This document shows positions 1 through 5,529 of a DNA stretch of 5,804 nucleotides, piece by piece (position 1 is the stretch's first letter; every line of letters begins with the position of its first letter). Under the pieces are notes generated by a model. The model did not search any database. It was not told the DNA's origin and saw only the letters and a list, made by a program, of their open reading frames with translations. The translations under genes were made by a program, and so were the position numbers. Origin of the DNA: Natrialbaceae archaeon B1-Br10_E2g27 (lineage in GTDB: Archaea > Halobacteriota > Halobacteria > Halobacteriales > Natrialbaceae); contig LKMM01000173.1 in assembly GCA_001563885.1 (NCBI GenBank), forward strand, positions 1 through 5,804. Direction: 5' to 3'.

Positions 1-2252
1 CAGCGGATGATGACGGCCTGGCTCCAGCGGATGACGGAGTGTCTACGGCTGATGACGATGGCCTGGCTGTAACAGACGACGACGGCCTGGCTACAGCGGA
101 CGACGAACCAGCTATCGGGGCCGATACTGACGAACAGCCACCACAAGAAGTCGGGGCGACTGAACTCGAGGCGGCAGAAGAGATCACCCAACCTGAAGCC
201 GGCGACACCCCGACGGACGATCACTCCTCGAGTCCAGAAGCCGGGGTCGAGTCGGAGGACAGACAGCCACTCGAGGGGATATCTGCCTCAGCACCGACAC
301 CGACCCAAACGGAAGACGACGGTTCACCGTCGACCGAAGCACCGGATGAGGACACGAAGACTGACTCGACCGGCATCCCCGAAACAGATCCGACGCCGAC
401 TGACGCCGTTGAAGCGTCTGCCGATAGTCCGTCGGCTGGTGAGGTGACCGAACCTGTAGCCGATAGTGCTGGAGGCGACGTTAAGCCAAGCGAGGCGGTC
501 GACGAATCCGATGACGAACTTGAGCAGCCAGCAGACACCGTTCCAGACGATCCGGCAGTTCACGCTGATTCCGGGATCGAAGACGTATCTGCTGGCGATG
601 ACTCGTTCGGGGATGCTTCCTTCGATGATGAGTCGTACGTCGATGACTCGTTCGGGGAGGCTTCGTTCGATGATGAGTCGTACGCCGATGACTCGTTCGG
701 GGATGCTTCGTTCGACGATGGGTCGTACGTCGATGACTCGTTCGGGGATGCTTCGTTCGACGATGGGTCGATGGCCGAGATGTCGTCTACTGAATCGGAA
801 CCCGCCGATACCTTCGAGACGACCGCAGACGCCTCGAGTGATTCGGCCGGTCAGCCAGATGGGGCCAGCGCTACAGCGTTCCCCGATGAACCCGATATCG
901 AGACCTCGTTCGACGAAGAGACACTCACTGAAAGCGGCGAGGAGTGGTCCGATCAGCACATCTCAGATGGCGACGACGCGATGGACCTCGGCTTCGGTGA
1001 GGAGGAATCGGCCGATGAGGAGTCGGTAGTTATCGAAGAACCGACGCTTCCGCTTCCCGATATTACGATTCCAAAACGAGATGCGCAGGGATCCGACGAG
1101 AAAGACGATGGAGAAATTCAGTCGATCAGAGTCGATGTCGAACAGGTCGACCAGCTCCTGAATCTCGTCGAGGGGCTCGTGACGACCCGGGTCCGACTGC
1201 GCCACGCGGTCGAATCCGGTGCCGATCACGACCAGATCGAGCCAGAAGTCGACGACCTCGAGGATTTAGTCGCTGGCTTACAGGAGACGGTCACCGACGT
1301 TCGACTGGTTCCACTCGAGACGGTCGTCAACCGACTCCCACGAATCGTTCGTGACGTCACAAGAGAACAGGACAAACAGGTCGACTTCGAGATCCAGGGT
1401 TCGGATGTCGAACTGGATCGAACGATTCTCGAGCGGCTTCGTGATCCACTGGTTCATCTCGTGCGCAACGCCGTCGACCACGGAATCGAATCACCCGACG
1501 AACGGCTGGCAGCGGACAAACCTGAAACCGGTAGCGTCGAGGTATCAGCGACCCGAAATCGGGATCAAGTGACGATCACGGTTGCTGACGACGGCAGCGG
1601 CCTCGATCCAGATCGCCTTCGGTCGGAGGCCATCGAGGCGGGCGTCATCGACGAAGACACCGCCGAGACAATTTCCGACGAGGATGCATACGATCTGGCG
1701 TTTCATCCTGGCCTCTCGACTGCCGAAGAAGTGACCGATATCAGCGGTCGCGGGGTTGGGATGGACGTCGTCGAACGGACGATCGAATCACTCGACGGCA
1801 CGATTTCGATCAGTAGCGACCCCGGCAACGGGACGACGGTAACGATGACGCTCCCCGTTTCGATCGCGATCGACGATATCCTGTTCGTCGAGTGTGGTGG
1901 CGAAGAGTTCGGGGTCCCGACCGATGCTGTCTACGATATCGGCCCGGTCGAACATGTCGAAACAATCGATGGCGAACCCGTCCTTCCAGTCGACGAGGAC
2001 GACCACTACCCCGTTCTCGACCTCGAGGATGCTCTCGAGACGCCGCCGGCGACTGCCGGTGAACTGGGGATGGTCGTCCGCATCCGCGACGACGTGCGGC
2101 CGGTCGCATTGCAATGTGATCACGTCCACGGACAGCAGGAAGTGGTCGTCAAACCGTTCGACGGGTTCATGTCGGACATCCCTGGCCTCGGTGGCGCAAC
2201 GATTCGAGGGCAGGGCAAAGTCGTGACAATTCTCGATGTGACAACACTATGA
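1..2252 (+). CDS. cheA: Chemotaxis histidine kinase CheA, 5'-truncated by the window edge
   Basis: CheA autophosphorylates on its P1 histidine and passes the phosphate to CheY and CheB in the receptor array. Only the C-terminal part is here. The first complete codon is at 3, the frame is open to the edge, and the GTG at 39 is an internal Val within a repeat, so the true start and the P1 domain lie upstream. From 3 to about 1115 the protein is an acidic low-complexity linker. P3 dimerisation follows from about 1116 (VEQVDQLLNLVEGL). The P4 ATPase has an N box at 1455-1490 (HLVRNAVDHGIE), G1 at 1587-1607 (DDGSGLD), an F box at 1701-1721 (FHPGLST), G2 at 1746-1772 (GRGVGMDVV) and a final GNGTT at 1824-1838. 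A CheW-like P5 runs from about 1866 to the stop. All ATP-binding boxes look intact, so the kinase core should be active. No P2 domain is recognisable in the visible part. Confidence 0.97.
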   Translation, partial: ADDDGLAPADDGVSTADDDGLAVTDDDGLATADDEPAIGADTDEQPPQEVGATELEAAEEITQPEAGDTPTDDHSSSPEAGVESEDRQPLEGISASAPTPTQTEDDGSPSTEAPDEDTKTDSTGIPETDPTPTDAVEASADSPSAGEVTEPVADSAGGDVKPSEAVDESDDELEQPADTVPDDPAVHADSGIEDVSAGDDSFGDASFDDESYVDDSFGEASFDDESYADDSFGDASFDDGSYVDDSFGDASFDDGSMAEMSSTESEPADTFETTADASSDSAGQPDGASATAFPDEPDIETSFDEETLTESGEEWSDQHISDGDDAMDLGFGEEESADEESVVIEEPTLPLPDITIPKRDAQGSDEKDDGEIQSIRVDVEQVDQLLNLVEGLVTTRVRLRHAVESGADHDQIEPEVDDLEDLVAGLQETVTDVRLVPLETVVNRLPRIVRDVTREQDKQVDFEIQGSDVELDRTILERLRDPLVHLVRNAVDHGIESPDERLAADKPETGSVEVSATRNRDQVTITVADDGSGLDPDRLRSEAIEAGVIDEDTAETISDEDAYDLAFHPGLSTAEEVTDISGRGVGMDVVERTIESLDGTISISSDPGNGTTVTMTLPVSIAIDDILFVECGGEEFGVPTDAVYDIGPVEHVETIDGEPVLPVDEDDHYPVLDLEDALETPPATAGELGMVVRIRDDVRPVALQCDHVHGQQEVVVKPFDGFMSDIPGLGGATIRGQGKVVTILDVTTL
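3..110 (+). repeat. Degenerate 7-8-residue acidic tandem repeat in the CheA linker
   Basis: The reading frame gives successive copies of a unit like ADDDGLA(P/V/T): 3-26, 27-47 (shortened and altered), 48-71, 72-95 and a partial copy from 96. The DNA copies share the core GAYGAYGGCCTGGCT with synonymous changes, so the repeat is partly diverged. It begins at the window edge and probably continues upstream. It encodes disordered, highly acidic sequence with no recognisable fold. Confidence 0.8.
597..776 (+). repeat. Four 45-bp tandem repeats encoding 15-residue Asp/Ser/aromatic units
   Basis: Four in-frame 45-base units lie head to tail at 597-641, 642-686, 687-731 and 732-776. Each encodes a form of DDSFGDASFDDESYV. 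Units 1 and 2 differ at three bases, and units 3 and 4 are identical over their first 39 bases, after which the last unit diverges to encode MA instead of YV. Within each unit a five-residue pattern [DE]-x-S-[FY]-x repeats three times, giving twelve pentads, the last with Met in the aromatic place. Near-identity at the DNA level suggests recent tandem duplication. The repeat lies in the linker between P1 and P3 of CheA, well before the kinase core. Confidence 0.95.
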
Positions 2253-2284
2253 GTACTAACAACCACCTACGGAGGAAACAATGA
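2249..2284 (+). other. 11-codon mini-ORF bridging the cheA stop and the cheC start
   Basis: An ATG at 2249 overlaps the cheA stop as ATGA. It reads MSTNNHLRRKQ and ends at a TGA (2282-2284) that overlaps the cheC ATG (2281-2283), again as ATGA. The peptide is basic, unlike the surrounding proteins, and carries the Shine-Dalgarno site of cheC inside it. I see no evidence that it is a functional peptide. It could let ribosomes finishing cheA re-initiate and carry on to cheC, or it may be chance. Confidence 0.35.
2271..2276 (+). promoter_or_regulatory. Shine-Dalgarno site of cheC
   Basis: GGAGGA sits five bases before the ATG at 2281 (counted from GGAGG) and matches the anti-Shine-Dalgarno end of haloarchaeal 16S rRNA. 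It supports the ATG at 2281 over the in-frame ATG at 2290. It is the strongest such site in the window, at the one junction of the operon where neighbouring coding regions do not overlap. Confidence 0.8.
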
Positions 2285-2886
2285 CGCTAATGGTCGACAT
2301 TCGAAAGTTGAGCTTCATAAACGAAATGGCAAAAGTCGGGACGAACGGCGTCGCCGATAATATGGGGAAACTGACGGGCGAAGATGCTCGCATGGAAGTC
2401 ACGAAGACAAACTTCATCGATATCGATGATATCGACTCACAACTCGATACCGACAAGCGCGTCGGTGTTCGTGTTCGGCTTCTCGATCCACCACATGGTC
2501 ATATCCTCATTTTGTTCCCAGAGGATAGTGCGAAAAAGATAACTGCAATTATGTTGAACGACGTTGTCGAGGACATGTCGAGTGTCTCCGGAAAGATGGC
2601 CAGAAGCGCCGTCGAGGAAATGGGCAACATGATGGCAAGCGGCTTCATCGACGGCTGGGCCGACGTTCTCGGGCGAATGATCGACGTCGCCGCCCCGCAA
2701 CTCGTCTACGCATCGTCCGAGGATATCGTCACTCGAACCGCAAATCTTGGGGACGGCGATCTCGCGCTCTTTTTTGACTCCGAGCTCTCAGTACCCAGTT
2801 ATCAGATCGAGGCCGAAATCTATGCCTTCCCGGACCTCGAAGAGTTCGTGGAGATGGTCAACGGAATTGACGTCCAGACCTCATGA
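2281..2886 (+). CDS. cheC: CheY-P phosphatase CheC, single-domain (CheC1 type)
   Basis: This 201-residue, cytosolic, acidic protein is one CheC domain. The family dephosphorylates CheY-P using the motif [D/S]-x3-E-x2-N-x22-P, which classical CheC carries twice. The second copy is intact: S109, E113, N116 and P139, within SAVEEMGN followed by SGFIDGWADVL. The first helix near residues 11-18 reads SFINEMAK, so Ser and Glu remain but Asn is replaced by Lys 18, and no matching Pro follows; that site is probably dead. Length is normal for the family. The start at 2281 is set by a good Shine-Dalgarno site. The gene lies 28 bases after cheA and its stop overlaps the next start (ATGA, 2883-2886). The likely role is CheY-P removal and CheD binding; the division of labour with the double-domain CheC downstream is not visible from sequence. 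Confidence 0.95.
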   Translation: MTLMVDIRKLSFINEMAKVGTNGVADNMGKLTGEDARMEVTKTNFIDIDDIDSQLDTDKRVGVRVRLLDPPHGHILILFPEDSAKKITAIMLNDVVEDMSSVSGKMARSAVEEMGNMMASGFIDGWADVLGRMIDVAAPQLVYASSEDIVTRTANLGDGDLALFFDSELSVPSYQIEAEIYAFPDLEEFVEMVNGIDVQTS

Positions 2887-4142
2887 GACTTGACATCAAT
2901 GCACTTGGAACGTTCTATCGAATGGCTCGAGAGGGGGCGGGCCTCGCAGCGGGCCGCTTGACACACATGACCGGCGTCGAAACCCGCGTCGGTGTAACGA
3001 AGTTGAACTTCATGCGAGGACGAGAGATCCGACGCGACCTCGGTGACGAAACCGGACGTGTCGGGATCAACGTCGAACTGACGGGGGCAATCGAGGGCCA
3101 CTCGATCGTCGTCTTCGATCGCGAAGGTGCAGGGAAGATCGTTGATGCACTCCTCGCCGAGGCCGATTCGACCGGGGAACTCGAGGCTGATACCGAGGAG
3201 TTCGACCGCATGAGCCAGAGTGCGGTAACGGAGGTTGGACAGGTGATGAACAGCGGATTCGTCGACGGATGGGCCGACGTTTTAGAGGCGGTGATCGACG
3301 TTTCAACGCCGACGTTCGTCGAGGGTAAGTCGGCCGACCCGTTTATGGACGATTTGACCAACGCACCTGGGCCGAACGATTTCGCGTTGCTCTTTCGGAA
3401 CCAGATCGAGACCGTCGATGCCGAAATCGAGTTCGACCACTACCTGTTTCCAGAGCCCGACTCGATGGCGACGCTTCTCGAACAACTACGGATGAGCGAT
3501 GGCATTGAGTACGACAAACTCGACGGCTTCGACCGAATGGCAGAACAAGGGGCCGAAGAGATGGCCAAAACCGCAACCACCCTCACCGGAATCGAAACGA
3601 GCGTCGAGATCCGTCGACTGAATTTCGTCTCACTCGAGGTGATTCCCGAACAGGTTCCGGATGAAAAACTCGTCACCGTTGCCTTCGAGTTCGATGGCGT
3701 CCCGAGTGGCTATCTCTTCTTTCTGTTCGATGAAGAGTCAGCCACGGAGATTGTCGACGCAATGGTCCCAATGTCGATCGAAGGCGACCCATTCGACGAG
3801 ATGGGCCGGAGTGCGATTACGGAACTGGGCAATATTATGGCAAGCGGATTTCTCGACGGCTGGGCGAACGTCCTCGATACCACGATCGACCACTCGACAC
3901 CGGAGTTTATCCACGACATCGGGACAGCGGCTGTCGATCCCATAATCGTCCAACTCGGTGAAACCCAGGAGTACGCCTTCGTGTTCGATACACTCGTCGT
4001 CGCCGACGGACGAGCGTTCGACTGTGAGGTGTATGCGATTCCCGACGAATCGGACCTCGAACGTGCGTTAAACGACCTCGACGTCGACCGTATCGAAGAG
4101 ACGCCGACGACTGCGGAATTTCAGGACATCGATCACTCATGA
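2883..4142 (+). CDS. cheC: Double-domain CheC protein (CheC2 type)
   Basis: This 419-residue protein is two CheC domains in tandem, roughly residues 1-200 and 207-400, with a short acidic tail. Domain 2 has an intact phosphatase motif: S310, E314, N317 and P340 (SAITELGN, then SGFLDGWANVL). Domain 1 keeps S113, E117 and P143 at the right spacing but has Gln 120 where the catalytic Asn should be. The first-helix site is lost in both: the aligned Ser/Glu/Asn positions read G, R, R in domain 1 and D, R, E in domain 2. So of four possible sites one looks canonical. The three CheC domains of this operon align with each other without gaps over the first helix and the second motif, suggesting duplication and fusion. 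In Halobacterium salinarum, CheC2 interacts with CheD and the archaellum adaptor CheF; a similar scaffold role is an inference here. No Shine-Dalgarno site is evident; the start overlaps the previous stop. Confidence 0.93.
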   Translation: MRLDINALGTFYRMAREGAGLAAGRLTHMTGVETRVGVTKLNFMRGREIRRDLGDETGRVGINVELTGAIEGHSIVVFDREGAGKIVDALLAEADSTGELEADTEEFDRMSQSAVTEVGQVMNSGFVDGWADVLEAVIDVSTPTFVEGKSADPFMDDLTNAPGPNDFALLFRNQIETVDAEIEFDHYLFPEPDSMATLLEQLRMSDGIEYDKLDGFDRMAEQGAEEMAKTATTLTGIETSVEIRRLNFVSLEVIPEQVPDEKLVTVAFEFDGVPSGYLFFLFDEESATEIVDAMVPMSIEGDPFDEMGRSAITELGNIMASGFLDGWANVLDTTIDHSTPEFIHDIGTAAVDPIIVQLGETQEYAFVFDTLVVADGRAFDCEVYAIPDESDLERALNDLDVDRIEETPTTAEFQDIDHS

Positions 4143-4657
4143 AAACCTACGGCACTGAACCGGGCGCACCGTCGTCAGTCCAGATCGGTATCTCCGAACT
4201 GGCTGTCGTCGACGGTGACGAGACGCTCACCTCATACGGCCTTGGATCGTGCCTTGCGATCGCACTATACGATCCCGAGGTTGGAATCGGTGGGCTCGCA
4301 CACGCAATGTTACCCGATGGTGATGCCGCAGACAACAGCGATCGGAAGCCAGGAAAATACGCCGATACAGCGATTCGAGCACTCCTCCGACGGATGGTCG
4401 AACAGGGAGCAAGCTACACCGACGTCGAAGCGAAACTTGCCGGCGGCAGTGATATGTTCGATTTCGATAATTTTGGCGAAAGCGTCGGTAAACGAAACGT
4501 GATGGCGGCAAAAGCGGAACTCGAGAAACTCGGTGTTCCGATCGTCGCTGAAGATGTCGGTGGTGACCACGGGCGAACGGTAAACTTCACACCACAAACC
4601 GGAACGCTCGTCGTCAAGACGGCAGACGATGACGAACGCGGAGTGAAACGGTTGTGA
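4139..4657 (+). CDS. cheD: Chemoreceptor glutamine deamidase CheD
   Basis: CheD converts specific receptor glutamines to glutamates and is bound by CheC, which links receptor adaptation to CheY-P level. The 172-residue protein shows the family core SYGLGSC with nucleophile Cys 38, then GGLAHAMLP with His 55, a Cys-His spacing of 17 as in Thermotoga CheD. The third triad residue, Thr six places before the Cys in Thermotoga, is Ser 32 here, with Thr 31 next to it. Later conserved pieces are AGGS (101-104), KRNVMAAKAELEKLGVPIVAED (in two parts around 118-139) and GGDHGR (141-146). Length is normal. The ATG overlaps the stop of the double cheC (ATGA, 4139-4142) and has no visible Shine-Dalgarno site, so translation is probably coupled. 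It lies directly beside its expected partner CheC. Confidence 0.96.
   Translation: MKTYGTEPGAPSSVQIGISELAVVDGDETLTSYGLGSCLAIALYDPEVGIGGLAHAMLPDGDAADNSDRKPGKYADTAIRALLRRMVEQGASYTDVEAKLAGGSDMFDFDNFGESVGKRNVMAAKAELEKLGVPIVAEDVGGDHGRTVNFTPQTGTLVVKTADDDERGVKRL
4640..4646 (+). promoter_or_regulatory. Probable Shine-Dalgarno site of cheR
   Basis: GGAGTGA within the end of cheD lies seven bases before the GTG start of cheR (ten from the end of GGAG). It is a partial match to the haloarchaeal consensus and may assist the unusual GTG start, which overlaps the cheD stop. Confidence 0.45.
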
Positions 4658-5451
4658 CTGACGCCTTCGAACGCATTCTCTCGTTCGTCGAGACCGAACT
4701 ATCGTTTGCGACCAGTCACTACAACGACGATTACCTCGATCGACGGATCTCCTCGCGCATCAGACGGACCGAAAGCGACGGCTACGCCGAGTATTACGAA
4801 CGACTCCAAACCGACCCGGCAGAACACCGTGCGCTTCTCGAATCGATGAGTATCAACGTTACTGGATTTTTCCGCAATCCGGAGGTCTGGGCCGGAATCC
4901 GGGCCATTGTTCGAGAACTCGCCTCCGACGCTGGCCAGCTCCGCATCTGGAGTGCAGCCTGTGCTGACGGTCGAGAGCCGTACTCGATTTCGATGCTCGT
5001 CCACGACGACCAAGCGATCGATCCAGCGTCAGTCGAAATCCTCGCAACCGATATCAGTGAACCTGCGCTCGAAACTGCCCGCCGGGGCGTCTACACGGGC
5101 TCTCGAACCGCCGATATCGACGATCAACTCCAGTTCATCGACGAGTATACAGACTACGTCGACGTCCAAGAGGGAACGTATACGATCACCGACCAAATCA
5201 AACGACTCGTCTCGTTCGAACGCCACGACCTCATTACCGACGATCCGATACCCGGCTTCGATCTCATTGTCTGTCGGAACGTATTGATCTACATCGACGC
5301 CGAGCACAAACGCCCGATGCTCGAGACACTCTCGAAGTCGCTTCGATCCGGCGGCTACCTCGTCATCGGAAAAGCCGAAACAATCCCGCCGGGTCTCGAC
5401 ACATCCTTCTGTACACTCGAGCCTCGATTGCGAATGTACAGCCGACGGTGA
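4654..5451 (+). CDS. cheR: Chemotaxis protein methyltransferase CheR
   Basis: CheR transfers methyl groups from S-adenosylmethionine to receptor glutamates and works against CheB in adaptation. The 265-residue protein has an N-terminal helical CheR domain with the basic stretch RRISSRIRR (30-38) and INVTGFFRN (67-75). The SAM-binding motif I region is WSAACADGREPYS (99-111), with the expected acidic Glu 108. TDIS (132-135), DLIVCRNVLIYID (203-215) and GGYLVIGKAE (233-242) follow in family order. No truncation or missing motif is seen. The start is GTG, chosen because it overlaps the cheD stop as GTGA (4654-4657) and the first residues MTDAFERILSFVE match the family start. It is the last che gene in the window and is followed by a 78-base spacer. 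Confidence 0.96.
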   Translation: MTDAFERILSFVETELSFATSHYNDDYLDRRISSRIRRTESDGYAEYYERLQTDPAEHRALLESMSINVTGFFRNPEVWAGIRAIVRELASDAGQLRIWSAACADGREPYSISMLVHDDQAIDPASVEILATDISEPALETARRGVYTGSRTADIDDQLQFIDEYTDYVDVQEGTYTITDQIKRLVSFERHDLITDDPIPGFDLIVCRNVLIYIDAEHKRPMLETLSKSLRSGGYLVIGKAETIPPGLDTSFCTLEPRLRMYSRR

Positions 5452-5529
5452 GTGACTCTCCTATCGTATCTTTCTACAACTGATGAACGACCAACTGATA
5501 CATGAGTCACGACCGACTATCGTTCGACA
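5452..5529 (+). other. Spacer after the che operon
   Basis: This 78-base spacer is the longest intergenic stretch in the window and is less GC-rich than the genes. A pyrimidine-rich run at about 5456-5475 with several T could be an archaeal U-rich termination region, but it is weak. CAACTGAT occurs twice, at 5477-5484 and 5492-5499, a 15-base period. GTGACTC (5452-5458) and GAGTCAC (5504-5510) are inverted copies far apart. I see no clear TATA box or Shine-Dalgarno site for the gene at 5530, which may be leaderless. Confidence 0.4.

Noticed and set aside
39..41. GTG at 39 as the start of cheA
   Set aside because: It falls inside a repeat unit and the frame is open to the window edge with the same repeat upstream. 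The P1 phosphotransfer domain would be missing from such a start.
597..776. CRISPR-like array
   Set aside because: The units are contiguous, in frame and without variable spacers, so this is a protein-coding tandem repeat.
324..959. Long minus-strand open frame opposite the CheA linker, with its own internal repeat
   Set aside because: It is the antisense of the acidic repeat region; Asp/Ser codons read backward as Ile/Val/Arg/Glu. The protein is basic, unlike haloarchaeal proteins, and has no family features.
466..1029. Plus-strand Met/Arg/Ser-rich frame overlapping the CheA linker
   Set aside because: It is a shifted reading of the same repeats, very rich in Arg and Met, while the CheA frame continues into clear kinase domains.
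3240..3242. The Gln in the CheC motif as a sequencing error
   Set aside because: Asn (AAC/AAT) to Gln (CAG) needs at least two base changes, and the surrounding motif is intact, so a simple error is unlikely.
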